Of a stretch of DNA of 64,000 nucleotides, positions 31,491-41,170 are shown one piece after another. The number at the start of each line of letters is the position of its first letter. Within the stretch, counting starts at the first letter, position 1. The notes under the pieces were generated by a model. It worked only from the letters and a program-made list of their open reading frames with translations, did no database searches and was not told the origin of the DNA. The DNA comes from Caldifarciminota bacterium (GTDB lineage Bacteria; Hydrothermota; Tepidihabitantia; Tepidihabitantales; Tepidihabitantaceae). Both the position numbers and the translations under genes were made by a program. The stretch covers positions 186,001 to 250,000 of the forward strand of contig JAOABP010000001.1 in NCBI GenBank assembly GCA_026418295.1, written 5' to 3'.

Positions 31491-32486
31491 ATGCTGATTC
31501 TGGGGATTGAGACATCCTGCGATGAGACCGCGGCAGCGGTGGTGGAGGATGGTCTTTCTGTCCGGTCCAGTGTTGTCTCTTCCCAGCTGGTGCATGCGCT
31601 TTACGGCGGCGTAGTACCGGAGCTGGCAGCACGGGCGCATATCCGGATGATTGTGCCGGTGGTGGAACAGGCACTGCGGGAAGCCGGAATCGATTATGCG
31701 CAGGTGGAGCTGATTGCGGTGACCCATGCCCCCGGACTGCTCGGTGCCCTGCTTGTCGGTCTGCCCTTTGCCAAGGGTCTGAGTTTCAGTCTGAACATCC
31801 CGTTTGTCGGGGTGAATCACATTGAGGGGCATATCTTTGCCCTCCGGCTTGAATATCCCCAGCTTCAGCCGCCGTATCTGGGGGTGGTGCTTTCCGGCGG
31901 TCATACCGAACTGCTGTTTGTTGATGACTGGTGTAAATATCAGGAGCTGGGGGCAACGGTTGACGATGCCTGTGGTGAGGCGTTTGACAAGGTGGCAAAG
32001 CTGCTGGGTCTGCCCTATCCGGGCGGGATTGAGATTGAACGGCTGGCACTTGAGGGCAGACCGGTAATAGACTTTCCGGTTGCCGATGCGGGCGGGCTGG
32101 ATTTCAGTTTTTCCGGACTCAAGACCGCGGTCCTTTATTATCTGCGCGAACACCCGGATGCACACCGGCCTGATGTGGCAGCTTCGTTTCAGGTGGCAGC
32201 GGTGCGCCAGATCACAAAAAGGGTGGAGCAGGCGGTCCGGCAGACGGGGATGAAAAAGGTGGGTGTTTCCGGTGGAGTAGCCGCAAACCGGTATCTGCGC
32301 CAGCAGTTGCAGCTGCTGGCGGACCGGCTCGGTTTTGAACTCCTGATTCCCCGGCCTCAGTTCTGCACTGACAATGCGGCGATGATTGCCGCCGCCGGCT
32401 ATGAGCGGTTCCGGCGGTCCGGGCCATCCCCGTTCGACCTGCCGGCATTTGCCCGGCGGTCGTTTGCCGGTTCAAATCAGCAATAA
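31491..32486 (+). CDS. tsaD: tRNA N6-adenosine threonylcarbamoyltransferase
   Basis: Universal enzyme that transfers threonylcarbamoyl to A37 of tRNAs reading ANN codons; 331 residues, the usual size. Motifs: ILGIETSCDETAAAVV at the start, the metal-binding histidines in GVNHIEGHIFAL, and VDDACGEAFDKVAKLLGLPY, LDFSFSGLKTAV and SGGVAANRYLRQ of the ASKHA fold. It follows the YbbR gene by one base. Other t6A genes (tsaB, tsaC, tsaE) are not in the window. Confidence 0.97.
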   Translation: MLILGIETSCDETAAAVVEDGLSVRSSVVSSQLVHALYGGVVPELAARAHIRMIVPVVEQALREAGIDYAQVELIAVTHAPGLLGALLVGLPFAKGLSFSLNIPFVGVNHIEGHIFALRLEYPQLQPPYLGVVLSGGHTELLFVDDWCKYQELGATVDDACGEAFDKVAKLLGLPYPGGIEIERLALEGRPVIDFPVADAGGLDFSFSGLKTAVLYYLREHPDAHRPDVAASFQVAAVRQITKRVEQAVRQTGMKKVGVSGGVAANRYLRQQLQLLADRLGFELLIPRPQFCTDNAAMIAAAGYERFRRSGPSPFDLPAFARRSFAGSNQQ

Positions 32487-32528
32487 GTTTTTTTCTGCGA
32501 CCGGGTGGGATGTCCTTTCTGCCGGGGA

Positions 32529-32556
32529 TTGACTGCGGATGGCAGGCAGATAGAAT
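32529..32556 (+). promoter_or_regulatory. Promoter of cysS
   Basis: TTGACT (32529-32534), a 16 bp spacer and TAGAAT (32551-32556). The ATG of cysS is 9 nt downstream of the -10 box, leaving almost no leader. Confidence 0.65.
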
Positions 32557-32565
32557 TGGCACAGG

Positions 32566-33954
32566 ATGAAGGTCTATAATACCCTCACACGACAGAAAGA
32601 TGAGTTTGTCCCGGTGGAGAAGGGCAGGGTAAAGATCTATACCTGCGGGCCGACCGTCTACTGGTTTGCCCATATCGGTAATTTCCGGGCATATGTGTTT
32701 GCCGACACCCTGCGCCGGGTGTTTGAATATCTCGGTTATGAGGTGCGCCATGTGATGAACATCACCGATGTCGGACATCTGACTACTGATGATGACCTGG
32801 GCGAGGATAAGCTTGAGGCGGGCGCCCGGCGGGAGGGGAGGACACCGGAGGAGATCGCCCGGTTTTATGAGCAGGCATTCTTTGCTGATGCGCAGAAGCT
32901 TAATATTCTCAGGCCGCAGATTGTCTGCCGGGCAACTGAACATATTCCGGATATGATTGAACTGATCCGGCGGATTGAGGCGAACGGATTTGCCTACCGG
33001 ACCAGTGTCGGGTTGATCTTTGATACCGGCAGGTATCCGGATTACTGGCGTCTGGGCAGACTGAATCTGGAGGAGCAGCGTGCCGGCGCCAGAGTGGCGG
33101 TGGACCCGGAGCGGCGTAACCCGTCCGACTTTGCGCTCTGGATTACGAATCAGCCCAGACACCTGATGCAGTGGGATTCGCCCTGGGGCCGGGGATTTCC
33201 GGGCTGGCATATTGAATGCTCGGCAATGTCAATCAAGTATCTGGGGGAGGAGTTTGACATTCACACCGGCGGAATTGACCATATCCCGATTCACCACACG
33301 AACGAGCGGGCGCAGAATTTTGCTGCTACCGGCCGGGAGGTGGTGCGCTACTGGATGCATAACGCCTTTCTCCAGCTGGGTGAGGCGCGGATGGGCAAGT
33401 CGGAAGGTAACATCATGACCGTCACTGAACTGGAAAGACAGGGGTACGAGCCCCTGGCATTCCGGTATCTGTGTCTGACCGCCCATTACCGGATGCCGCT
33501 TAATTTTACGATTGAAGCACTGCAGGGAGCGCAGAACGGACTCAGAGGGTTGCGGGAGCTGGGATTGAATGCCCGGACCTGGCAGGAGGCAGCGGGTGAT
33601 ACAGAGTGGCTGGAGCGGGCACAGCGGGAATTCCGGAATGCAATTGAGGATGATCTGAACCTGCCGCAGGCAATGGCAGTGGTCTGGAGTCTGGTGCGTG
33701 AGGGTAACCGGCGCCAGGACCGCCGTGCCTGGAAGCTGCTGCTTGATTTTGACCGGGTTCTGGGACTCCGGCTGGGAGAAACGGTCGAGGGGGAACAGGA
33801 CATACCAGCCGAGGTCCGGGCGCTGGCTGAGGAGCGGGAGCAGGCACGCCGGGCCCGGGACTGGGGAAGGGCGGACCGGTTGCGGGCGGAGATTTTAAGC
33901 CGGGGTTTTGTGATTGAGGATACAAAAGAGGGCTGGCGATTGAAACGTGCTTGA
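32566..33954 (+). CDS. cysS: Cysteinyl-tRNA synthetase
   Basis: Class I aminoacyl-tRNA synthetase, 462 residues. The zinc and ATP region [20 protein letters not shown] contains a HIGN version of the HIGH motif; ITDVGH and [19 protein letters not shown] follow, and [13 protein letters not shown] holds a KMSKS variant (RMGKS). The C-terminal anticodon-binding domain ends in [20 protein letters not shown]. The stop codon lies within the -35 box of the tRNA-Ile promoter. Confidence 0.97.
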   Translation: MKVYNTLTRQKDEFVPVEKGRVKIYTCGPTVYWFAHIGNFRAYVFADTLRRVFEYLGYEVRHVMNITDVGHLTTDDDLGEDKLEAGARREGRTPEEIARFYEQAFFADAQKLNILRPQIVCRATEHIPDMIELIRRIEANGFAYRTSVGLIFDTGRYPDYWRLGRLNLEEQRAGARVAVDPERRNPSDFALWITNQPRHLMQWDSPWGRGFPGWHIECSAMSIKYLGEEFDIHTGGIDHIPIHHTNERAQNFAATGREVVRYWMHNAFLQLGEARMGKSEGNIMTVTELERQGYEPLAFRYLCLTAHYRMPLNFTIEALQGAQNGLRGLRELGLNARTWQEAAGDTEWLERAQREFRNAIEDDLNLPQAMAVVWSLVREGNRRQDRRAWKLLLDFDRVLGLRLGETVEGEQDIPAEVRALAEEREQARRARDWGRADRLRAEILSRGFVIEDTKEGWRLKRA

Positions 33955-33979
33955 CTTGCGACCGGTTTTATGTTAAATT
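33951..33979 (+). promoter_or_regulatory. Promoter of tRNA-Ile (and probably sppA)
   Basis: TTGACT (33951-33956), a 17 bp spacer and TAAATT (33974-33979), 11 nt before the mature tRNA start. The -35 box overlaps the last codons of cysS. Confidence 0.65.
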
Positions 33980-33990
33980 TACAGCTGTCT

Positions 33991-34063
<73 letters not shown>

Positions 34064-34072
34064 TTTTATTTT

Positions 34073-34951
34073 ATGAGTCGCCGGATACTGATTCTGATTG
34101 TGGCACTGACGGTGCTGGCAACCATTCTGGGCACCGCATTAACGGTCGGGGTTTTTCTTTCCGGAGTTAAGAAGGACGAAATACCGGCAGCGGGCGGTGC
34201 GCTTGGTTATCTCACTATTGAGGGGACAATAGCCGATTCCCGGGAGACGGTGCGTCAGCTCCAGTCGCTGGCAAAAAATGCACGGGTCAAGGGGATTCTG
34301 ATCCGGGTGGAAAGCCCCGGAGGCGGAGTGACAGCCGCCCACGAAATTTACTCCGAGATCAAACGTATCCGGGAGCAGGGTAAGCCGGTGGTGGTGTCAA
34401 TGGGTACGGTTGCTGCCTCGGGCGGGTATTATGTCTCGACACCGGCCGATGTGATCGTTGCCAACCCCGGTACCCTGACCGGTTCGATCGGGGTAATCAT
34501 GCAGCTGCCCGTGGTCCGCGGGTTGCTGGACAAGCTGGGGATGCGGGTGGAGACAATCAAGTCCCGGGAGGCAAAGGATGTCGGCTCACCTTTCCGGGAG
34601 ATGACCGATGCCGACCGGCGTCTGCTGCAGACAGTGGTTAATGATGTGTACAGCCAGTTTCTGGAGGTAGTGAGCCGGGAGCGGAAGATCCCGCTTGACA
34701 GTCTGGAAAAGATCGCCGATGGCAGAGTTCTGACCGGCAGACAGGCGCGGCAGTTCGGTCTGGTGGATACACTGGGTACACTTGAGGATGCCAAGCGGAT
34801 TCTGGCTGAGCGGTGCGGTATCAGGGGCGAGCCGAAGTGGGTTAAACCCCGTCCGAAACTGCGCCAGCTCTGGCGGGATTTTTTTGACGAGGCAGGAGAA
34901 CGTTTTTTCGGGGTGCGGAACTATCCCCAGCTTTTATACCGCTGGTTCTGA
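34073..34951 (+). CDS. sppA: Signal peptide peptidase SppA (S49)
   Basis: Membrane-bound serine protease of 292 residues that degrades signal peptides left after protein export. A single N-terminal transmembrane helix (ILILIVALTVLATILGTAL) is followed by the S49 core: VKGILIRVESPGGGVTAAHE, the nucleophile region GTVAASGGYYVSTPAD and the lysine-bearing later segment ISR-type TLTGSIGVIMQLPVV with a downstream KSREAKDVGSPFR. Size matches the short, single-domain bacterial and archaeal SppA. No separate promoter is seen, so it is probably read from the tRNA-Ile promoter. Confidence 0.93.
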   Translation: MSRRILILIVALTVLATILGTALTVGVFLSGVKKDEIPAAGGALGYLTIEGTIADSRETVRQLQSLAKNARVKGILIRVESPGGGVTAAHEIYSEIKRIREQGKPVVVSMGTVAASGGYYVSTPADVIVANPGTLTGSIGVIMQLPVVRGLLDKLGMRVETIKSREAKDVGSPFREMTDADRRLLQTVVNDVYSQFLEVVSRERKIPLDSLEKIADGRVLTGRQARQFGLVDTLGTLEDAKRILAERCGIRGEPKWVKPRPKLRQLWRDFFDEAGERFFGVRNYPQLLYRWF

Positions 34952-34997
34952 TTTTCCCCAACGGTTCATCAGGAATCTTTAATAATGTCCGGAGCGC

Positions 34998-35016
34998 CCG
35001 GCTCACGGCGAGCCGG
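34998..35016. terminator. Weak hairpin at the sppA / 35003 convergent end
   Basis: CCGGCTC pairs with GAGCCGG around a 5-base loop, between two converging genes. There is no run of T on either side, so it is at best a weak or factor-assisted terminator. Confidence 0.35.
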
Positions 35017-35398
35017 CAGGAGGAGTTACCTGCGGTTTAGTAGCGTTTCGGATCAGCCGGCGGGCACGGGTGAGCAGCCGGTGGATGGTGCGCAGTTTCT
35101 CCTCGGCAGTTTTCGGTTCAGTCTCGGATTTTGCCTGTTCCAGCATGGTCCGCGCCTGGGTTAGCAGCGATTCCGCAGTATTCAGCGAGCTTGTGGCTTC
35201 GGGGGAGAGCGGAACCGCCTTCGCCTGTGCCAGCCGGGCGGTAACCTGATTGAGGCTGGCTTCAGTCCGTTCAGTCTGCAGTCTGATTTCCTTCAGCGTG
35301 ATCCGGCGCGGTGTGCTCTTGCTGCCGGCAATGATGAATATGACACCGGCGATCACCAGTATGCCGACCGCCGTCCAGATAATTATCCTCAGCTTCAT
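35003..35398 (-). CDS. Small membrane-anchored coiled-coil protein
   Basis: Unrecognised protein of 131 residues. Residues 5-25 form one transmembrane helix (IIIWTAVGILVIAGVIFIIA). Residues 38-120 are helical heptad-like (TERTEASLNQVTARLAQAK, SLLTQARTMLEQAKSE), and the C-terminus is Pro-rich. A ribosome binding site AAGGAG precedes the ATG. It lies downstream of a second protein of the same plan (35462-35833) and secA. Confidence 0.72.
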   Translation of the reverse strand: MKLRIIIWTAVGILVIAGVIFIIAGSKSTPRRITLKEIRLQTERTEASLNQVTARLAQAKAVPLSPEATSSLNTAESLLTQARTMLEQAKSETEPKTAEEKLRTIHRLLTRARRLIRNATKPQVTPPAGSP

Positions 35399-35412
35399 CT
35401 TATACTCCTTTG

Positions 35413-35449
35413 GGGCGGGGGTTTGATCTCATTTCCCAAACCCCCGCCC
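35413..35449. other. Strong intercistronic hairpin
   Basis: A perfect 13 bp stem, GGGCGGGGGTTTG with CAAACCCCCGCCC, and an 11-base loop, between two genes on the minus strand. It lacks a T tract on the minus strand. It may be an RNA-stabilising or attenuating structure rather than a full terminator. Confidence 0.7.
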
Positions 35450-35461
35450 GGGATTGTTATT

Positions 35462-35833
35462 TTACTCCCCTCGTTTCGCCAGCCGTTTGAGCTTGCGGAG
35501 TTCGGAGATGTAGTCCTGAATCTCATTGCGCTTGTCGGTCAGCTGTTTGGAGTCGGTGAGCGTCTGGAACTCGGCGATCGCAGCCTGCGCCTTGGCCATT
35601 ACCTCCTGCGCCTTTTCTGCTGATGGTCCGCTCAGTCCGGCGAAGTCCTTGCCGAGGTCGTTGAGGATTTCATTCCAGCGGGCGACTTCCTTGGGAATGT
35701 CCGCGACCTCCACGACGCGCTTGCCCACCTTGGATTCCTGAGCACGGGTGCGGATCACCCAGATGCCGACGATGATGACGATGATGCCGAGGACGACATA
35801 CAGGATGATTCGGCTTTTCGGGATTTTTGCCAT
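35462..35833 (-). CDS. Small membrane-anchored coiled-coil protein
   Basis: Unrecognised protein of 123 residues with the same architecture as its downstream neighbour. A transmembrane helix at about residues 8-27 (IILYVVLGIIVIIVGIWVI) is followed by a helical region (VARWNEILNDLGKDFAGL, KAQEVMAKAQAAIAEFQTL) ending in a basic tail KLKRLAKRGE. The start is ATG 35831-35833 with an AAGGAGG site; the longer open frame runs back into the end of secA. A link to protein export is only suggested by the secA neighbour. Confidence 0.78.
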   Translation of the reverse strand: MAKIPKSRIILYVVLGIIVIIVGIWVIRTRAQESKVGKRVVEVADIPKEVARWNEILNDLGKDFAGLSGPSAEKAQEVMAKAQAAIAEFQTLTDSKQLTDKRNEIQDYISELRKLKRLAKRGE

Positions 35834-35844
35834 TGCTCCTCCTT

Positions 35845-38800
35845 TTATTTGGTTGTCCTGTTTTTGCTGCCCGCTGCTGACGGGATACCCGCCCGTCCGC
35901 AGCAATGTTTATATTTTTTTCCGGAACCGCAGGGACACGGGTCATTACGTCCGACCTTGGGTGTTTCCCGGCGGACCGGTGCGGCACCCGGACCTGATGC
36001 CGGCGGTGGCGTGCCTGCCTCCGGAGCTGCCTGCGGTTTATAGGCGCGCACCGGTGCCCGGGTCCTCGGGTTCAGCCGGTCCTCGCCGCTTTTCGGATCG
36101 AGCCGGAAAAGCACGCGCAGCGCCTGCTGATAAAACTCCTGCATCGTCTCACTGAACAGACGGAAGGACTCCTGCTTGTATTCCACGAGCGGGTCCTTCT
36201 GACCATAAGCCTGCAGGCCGATTCCTTCCCGCAGGATATCGAGCTGGTGCAGATGGTCGCGCCAGGCTTCATCCAGTGTGCCGAGAAATATCCGGCGGCA
36301 CCACTGGGGAAACCGTTCCGGACCGAGCTCTCCTGCCAGCTGCTGATAACGGAGGCGGGCGATCTCTTCCAGCATCGACTTCAACTGCTGACGGTTGTGC
36401 ACCGTTTTGACCGTTTCCTCCGGATTGATATCGGCAAGAAAGGTCTTGAGCATCTCGCCCCGCAGCCCGTCCCAGTTCCACTCGTCGGGGTTGCCGGTGG
36501 TAAACTGTTCAATCAGCCGGTCGAGATACAGATCCAGAATGTCATTAAATACGCCCGAGAGGTCCGGCTCCCTGAGAATGGTGTCCCGCAGACTGTAGAC
36601 CACCTCCCGCTGCCGGTTCATCACATCGTCATACTCGAGCAGGTGGCGCCGGATTTCCGCATTCCGGATCTCCACCCGCTTCTGGGCATTGGCAATCACC
36701 CGGGTGACCAGCTTGTTGGCAACCGGTTCATCCTCATCAGGTGCCCAGCGGTCAAGAATCGCTGCCATCCGGTCCGAACCGAAGAGCCGGAGCAGATCAT
36801 CCTCAAAGGAGAGAAAGAAGCGCGATGAGCCGGGATCGCCCTGCCGGCCCGATCTGCCCCGGAGCTGGTCATCAATCCGGCGTGCCTCGTGCCGTTCGGT
36901 GCCGATAACATACAGTCCGCAGGGGACCTCCTCATAGCAGCGGCCGGGTTTTTCCTCCCAGTAGGCACATTTGCCGTCCCCGGAAACGAGATAGCACCGC
37001 TCACCCTTGACTACTCCGGGACCGAGTTTGATGTCGGTGCCCCGGCCCGCCATGTTGGTGGCAATGGTGACCGCACCGGGCTGGCCGGCATAGGCGATGA
37101 TCTGGCTTTCGGCTTCGTGATTCTTGGCGTTGAGAATTGAATAGCGGATGCCGGTCGGACGGAGCATCCGGTCCAGCTCCTCAGATGCCTGGACCGAGGT
37201 GGTGCCGACCAGGATCGGCCGGCCGAGCTTGTGCCATTTGACGATCTCCCTGACCACCGCCTGATACTTTGCCTTCTTGGTGCGGAAGACCACATCCGGA
37301 TAGTCAATCCGGCGCACCGGTGCGTTGGTCGGAATTTCAATCACCTCCAGTTTATATACCTGATAGAGCTCGCTGGCGATGCTTAAGGCGGTGCCGGACA
37401 TGCCGGCGATCTTCTTATACATCCGGAAGTAGTTCTGCAGGGTAATGGTGCCGAAGGTCTGGGTTTCCTCCCGGACCTGAACCTGCTCCTTGGCTTCGAG
37501 CGCCTCATGCAGGCCGTCGGAGAAGCGCCGGCCCGGCATCAGCCGGCCGGTGAACTCATCAACAATTACCACCTGACCGTCCGGGGTCACCACATAGTCC
37601 ACATCCTTCTCAAACAGGGCATAGGCCTTGAGCAGGGCATGGATGTTTGCCAGCCGGTCACTCTTTTCCGCAAACTGGCGGTAGGTCTCCTCCTTGCGCT
37701 GTGCCCGTTCCTCCGGGGTGAGTCCGGGTTCAACATCCCAGCGGGCAAGTTCGGTGCTCAGGTCCGGAAGCACGAAGAAGTTCGGATCATGGGGGGACAG
37801 GGCGGCACGACCCTTGTCGGTCAGCTCAACTGAATGATCCCGTTCGTCAATGACGAAAAACAGCTCAGCATCAATTTCGGGCAGCCGTTTGTCCCGGCGC
37901 AGGATGCCATCCACCTGCTCAATTGTCCTTTTTACCCCCTCCTCCTGCTGGACCCGCATCAGCCGTTTGTTCTTCGGTGATCCGCGGAGCGCCTGCAGGA
38001 ACTTTATTCCTGCCTCACTGGTCTTTCCCTGGCGCCAGAGCCGTTCTCCCTCCTCGACCAGCCGGTCCACGAGCCGGTCCTGTTCCCGGAAGAGCCGGCT
38101 GATCAGGGGCACCAGTTCCTGCAGCTGTTTCTGTTTGGAAAAGCCGACCGGTCCGGAGATGATAAGCGGGGTGCGGGCTTCATCAACGAGGATGATGTCC
38201 ACCTCGTCAATGATCGCATAATGGTGGCCCCGCTGGACCTTGTCCTCCCAGGCGAGTACCATGTTATCACGCAGATAGTCAAATCCGAACTCGTTATTGG
38301 TGCCATAGGTGATGTCGCAGGCATACTGGGGCCGGCGTTCCTCCGGGCTCATCCCCGCCTGGATATAGCCGACGGTCAGGCCCAGTGATTCATAAATCGG
38401 TCCCATCCACTCCCGGTCGCGCCGTGCCAGATAGTCATTAACCGTGACCAGATGGCATCCCTTTTTCTCCAGCGCATTGAGATAGAGCGGCATCGTTGCC
38501 ACGAGCGTCTTGCCCTCGCCGGTCTTCATCTCTGCCACCTTGCCTTCGTGGAGAACAATTGCACCGATCAGCTGGACATCAAACGGCACCATGTCCCAGG
38601 TGATCTCCTGATTGGTCACAGTCCAGCGCTTGCCGACCAGCCGGCGGCAGGCCTCCTTGACCAGGGCAAAGGCTTCGGGCAGGATTGAGTCCAGTGATTC
38701 ACCGTCCCGGACCCGGGCGATGAACTCCTCGGTCTTTTTGGGCAGGTCGGAGTCGGCAAGGGTTTTATAGGTTTCATAGATGGAGTTGATCTCTGCCACC

Positions 38801-38868
38801 TTCTCCCTCAGCCTTCTTACCTCCCGTTCGCTCTTGCTCGGAACGAGCCGTTTCAACAAACCCAGCAT
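35845..38868 (-). CDS. secA: Preprotein translocase ATPase SecA
   Basis: Motor that drives proteins through SecYEG, 1007 residues. Visible are the Walker A region [39 protein letters not shown], the DEVD box [20 protein letters not shown], the long nucleotide-binding fold 2 with [17 protein letters not shown] and [20 protein letters not shown], and a C-terminal SEC-C zinc motif [20 protein letters not shown]. It is somewhat longer than E. coli SecA (901), with insertions in the first third (for example after residue 240). It starts 12 nt after a promoter -10 box without a clear ribosome binding site. Confidence 0.97.
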   Translation of the reverse strand: MLGLLKRLVPSKSEREVRRLREKVAEINSIYETYKTLADSDLPKKTEEFIARVRDGESLDSILPEAFALVKEACRRLVGKRWTVTNQEITWDMVPFDVQLIGAIVLHEGKVAEMKTGEGKTLVATMPLYLNALEKKGCHLVTVNDYLARRDREWMGPIYESLGLTVGYIQAGMSPEERRPQYACDITYGTNNEFGFDYLRDNMVLAWEDKVQRGHHYAIIDEVDIILVDEARTPLIISGPVGFSKQKQLQELVPLISRLFREQDRLVDRLVEEGERLWRQGKTSEAGIKFLQALRGSPKNKRLMRVQQEEGVKRTIEQVDGILRRDKRLPEIDAELFFVIDERDHSVELTDKGRAALSPHDPNFFVLPDLSTELARWDVEPGLTPEERAQRKEETYRQFAEKSDRLANIHALLKAYALFEKDVDYVVTPDGQVVIVDEFTGRLMPGRRFSDGLHEALEAKEQVQVREETQTFGTITLQNYFRMYKKIAGMSGTALSIASELYQVYKLEVIEIPTNAPVRRIDYPDVVFRTKKAKYQAVVREIVKWHKLGRPILVGTTSVQASEELDRMLRPTGIRYSILNAKNHEAESQIIAYAGQPGAVTIATNMAGRGTDIKLGPGVVKGERCYLVSGDGKCAYWEEKPGRCYEEVPCGLYVIGTERHEARRIDDQLRGRSGRQGDPGSSRFFLSFEDDLLRLFGSDRMAAILDRWAPDEDEPVANKLVTRVIANAQKRVEIRNAEIRRHLLEYDDVMNRQREVVYSLRDTILREPDLSGVFNDILDLYLDRLIEQFTTGNPDEWNWDGLRGEMLKTFLADINPEETVKTVHNRQQLKSMLEEIARLRYQQLAGELGPERFPQWCRRIFLGTLDEAWRDHLHQLDILREGIGLQAYGQKDPLVEYKQESFRLFSETMQEFYQQALRVLFRLDPKSGEDRLNPRTRAPVRAYKPQAAPEAGTPPPASGPGAAPVRRETPKVGRNDPCPCGSGKKYKHCCGRAGIPSAAGSKNRTTK

Positions 38869-38880
38869 CTTAATGGAATT

Positions 38881-38909
38881 ATTTTAATAATTTGGGTATC
38901 ACTTGTCCA
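38881..38909 (-). promoter_or_regulatory. Promoter of secA
   Basis: On the minus strand TGGACA (38904-38909), a 17 bp spacer and TAAAAT (38881-38886), 12 nt before the secA ATG. It lies in the 50 bp between the HEAT-repeat gene and secA. Confidence 0.5.
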
Positions 38910-38918
38910 GATTTGACA

Positions 38919-40661
38919 TCAGCTCAGTTTCTTCACCGCCCGTTCCATTTCCTCGCGCACCTCGCGGAACCCCTCACGACCGATTGCGCTCCTGAGGGCG
39001 GGAATGGCACCCGGGTCACCGATCTCCGCCAGCGCCCGGGCTGCGGCTTTGCGCACCTCCTGACTGGAGTCGGAAAGGGCAACACACAGGTCGTGAACCG
39101 CCTCCGATGCTCTGATCCTGCCCAGCAGCCGGGCAACTTCCAGCCGGATTTCCGGGCGGAGGTCGCGCAGCCGGGGCAGGAGGCATTCCAGCGCCGCCTT
39201 TCCCGCACCGCTGAGCGCGCCCCAGTCCTGCCGGGCGCAGAAAAACTGGAGCCGGGTTCGGGGGTCGGTCGGGATATTGCGCTGGGCGACAAGCGCCTCG
39301 GCAGCCGCCTTGCGCACGGCAGCATCGGGGTCACTGAGCGCCTGAATCAGTGCGGGGGTTGTTTCCGGTGCAGGGGGAAAGTTCATGCCGAGGGTGTGTG
39401 CGGCATACTCGCGGGCGTTCGGGTTGGTATCACCGGTCAGCAGTTCCGCAAGTCTGCTGCCGGCGTCCGGGTAAGTCCGGGGTGTGATTGACCGTGCTGC
39501 CGCCTGCCGGACCTCAAGGTCGCCATCCCTCAAGGCAAAAAGCAGCCGGTCAAGCGCGGCGGTGCGGATCTGAGCCGGGGTGTCCGCCGGGAGCGAGCCC
39601 AGTGCCACCGCCGCATTCACCCGGACCTCAGTTTCGAGGTCATCAAGTGCGGTCACCAGCAGTTTGACCGCAGGCTCCAGATGAGCCGGCAGCAGGAGCC
39701 GGGCGGTAGTCTGAACCGCAACGATTTTCAGTTCCGGCGGTTCTTCGGTGCTGGTGATGAGCTGTTCGAACCGGTGCAGGGCTTTTTCCGGAGCGACCTC
39801 TGCCATCCGCTCCAGCACCTGTGCCTGAAGATGAACCATTCCCTCCTCTGCCAGGCGGGGTTCAAGCAGGCTGGCAAGCGAATCAAAGCTGTCGGTCTGG
39901 GCGATCAGGCGCTCCAGCTCCCGCTCTGCCTGTTTGCGCTCCACCTCCCGGTCCAGCAGTTTTGCCTGAGCCAGCCAGTAATCCAGGGTCTGTTCCGGCG
40001 TGCGCGGTTGAAACTGTCGGCGCCGGAGCGCATTCAGGGCAAAAATCCGTTCCTGCGGCTGGGCTGCCCGCAGCCGTTTGATCAGCTCCTGCTCAACTTC
40101 GGGCGAACCGGCACGGGCAAGCGCGTCCAGACAGTGCTCATAAAGCTGATAGAGCAGCATCAGATTTTTCAGGTGGCGCCGGAATTCAAGGTCAACCTGG
40201 CGGATTTCAGTTTCCAGCTCCGATTTCAGACCTTCGAGTTCAGACTGCGGGGCGTTCCGGCGCCGGGCTTCAGCCAGCAGCTTTTCATATTCGCTGACGA
40301 TCCCGGATTGAAATGTGATCCGGATCCGGTTGACCACCCGGGCAACCGGTCCCAGCCCGGTTTCTGCCTTTTCCCAGGTGAAATCATCATCTTCCGGCAG
40401 GGGCGCCAGCCTTTCCGGTGGTGGGGGGAGACGGTTGAGAATATCAAAGATGAAGTCAACATCCTCAACCCGGCCGGACTGCGCCCTGATGGTCACCACA
40501 TTCTTTGCCGATTCCAGCTCCTGTTCAAGCCGGGCAGAAAAGTCGCGCAGTTTATCTGCCAGTTCCGGCCGGTTAAGGTCAACAGTCTCCAGAAGATGCC
40601 AGATGGAAAGGAGACTTGAGACCTTAGACTTCGGGTCCCGACGGCCGAACAGCCATTTCAT
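38919..40661 (-). CDS. HEAT-repeat protein
   Basis: Protein of 580 residues with no enzymatic motif. The first 300 residues are helical and contain coiled-coil-like stretches; the C-terminal 350 carry at least six HEAT/PBS-lyase-type repeats such as TEVRVNAAVALGSLPADTP, LEVRQAAARSITPRTYPDAG, AAVRKAAAEALVAQRN and QEVRKAAARALAEIGDPGAI. These form a superhelical protein-binding scaffold. The start is set at ATG 40659-40661 (MKWLFGRRDPK): a TTG further up at 40697 adds a hydrophobic stretch but coincides with the -35 box of a possible promoter. It precedes secA; the partner is unknown. Confidence 0.75.
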   Translation of the reverse strand: MKWLFGRRDPKSKVSSLLSIWHLLETVDLNRPELADKLRDFSARLEQELESAKNVVTIRAQSGRVEDVDFIFDILNRLPPPPERLAPLPEDDDFTWEKAETGLGPVARVVNRIRITFQSGIVSEYEKLLAEARRRNAPQSELEGLKSELETEIRQVDLEFRRHLKNLMLLYQLYEHCLDALARAGSPEVEQELIKRLRAAQPQERIFALNALRRRQFQPRTPEQTLDYWLAQAKLLDREVERKQAERELERLIAQTDSFDSLASLLEPRLAEEGMVHLQAQVLERMAEVAPEKALHRFEQLITSTEEPPELKIVAVQTTARLLLPAHLEPAVKLLVTALDDLETEVRVNAAVALGSLPADTPAQIRTAALDRLLFALRDGDLEVRQAAARSITPRTYPDAGSRLAELLTGDTNPNAREYAAHTLGMNFPPAPETTPALIQALSDPDAAVRKAAAEALVAQRNIPTDPRTRLQFFCARQDWGALSGAGKAALECLLPRLRDLRPEIRLEVARLLGRIRASEAVHDLCVALSDSSQEVRKAAARALAEIGDPGAIPALRSAIGREGFREVREEMERAVKKLS

Positions 40662-40669
40662 AACAGAAT

Positions 40670-40697
40670 AGACTAATACAGTTATCAGTAAAATCAA
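40670..40697 (-). promoter_or_regulatory. Possible promoter of HEAT-repeat gene
   Basis: On the minus strand TTGATT (40692-40697), a 16 bp spacer and TAGTCT (40670-40675), 8 nt before ATG 40661. The -10 match is poor. Confidence 0.35.
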
Positions 40698-41111
40698 GAG
40701 GTTCTGTGTTCATCTCCACCTGCCCGGTGCAGAAATATGTGCTCAATCATGCACAGATCCAGTTTAAGTTATCTTATTGATAGATATATATTTAGCATTA
40801 CAGAAGCAATTTGGGGGGGCTAGCCCGGGGCAGGCCTGGATGCGGTTGGGGGGAAGGTTGCTGGTGATGCGGTGATTTATGGCTGGACCCGGGAGCCGGG
40901 AACGGGTTTATCCCGGGTTCAGATTCCGGTGCGGGTGTTGGTCCCAGCCGGAGCGGAGGGTGGGACAGACCCTTCAGAATTGATGCCGGAATATCGGTCA
41001 GGTTTGCCGGGGTGATACGGGGTCTGTGCCGGGCTGAATAGCGCACCGTTTGTGATTCCGGAGCAGGATGCTTTTTTTGCTCCGGCCGGCAGGGTGAAAT
41101 GCAATTAAAAT
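40698..41111. other. Non-coding region between the HEAT-repeat and subtilase genes
   Basis: I see no gene here. The left quarter is AT-rich (around 40760-40800). The remainder is GC-rich and holds two inverted repeats: ACCCGGGA at 40887-40894 with TCCCGGGT at 40911-40918, and CCGGAGCA at 41058-41065 with TGCTCCGG at 41078-41085, the second with a T7 tract in its loop. Short frames exist on the minus strand but their Pro/Ser-rich composition looks accidental. Confidence 0.5.
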
Positions 41112-41139
41112 TTGACAACGAGGACGGTAAAATTAAAAT
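41112..41139 (+). promoter_or_regulatory. Promoter of subtilase gene
   Basis: TTGACA (41112-41117), a 16 bp spacer and TAAAAT (41134-41139), then a GGAGG site at 41159-41163 before ATG 41171. Confidence 0.65.
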
Positions 41140-41170
41140 TGTCTAAGCAGTCAAAACCGGAGGTGTATTA

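Noticed and set aside
40798-41118. A 106-codon minus-strand frame
   Set aside because: Pro/Ser/His-rich, runs across two inverted repeats and the subtilase promoter side, and has no start signal.
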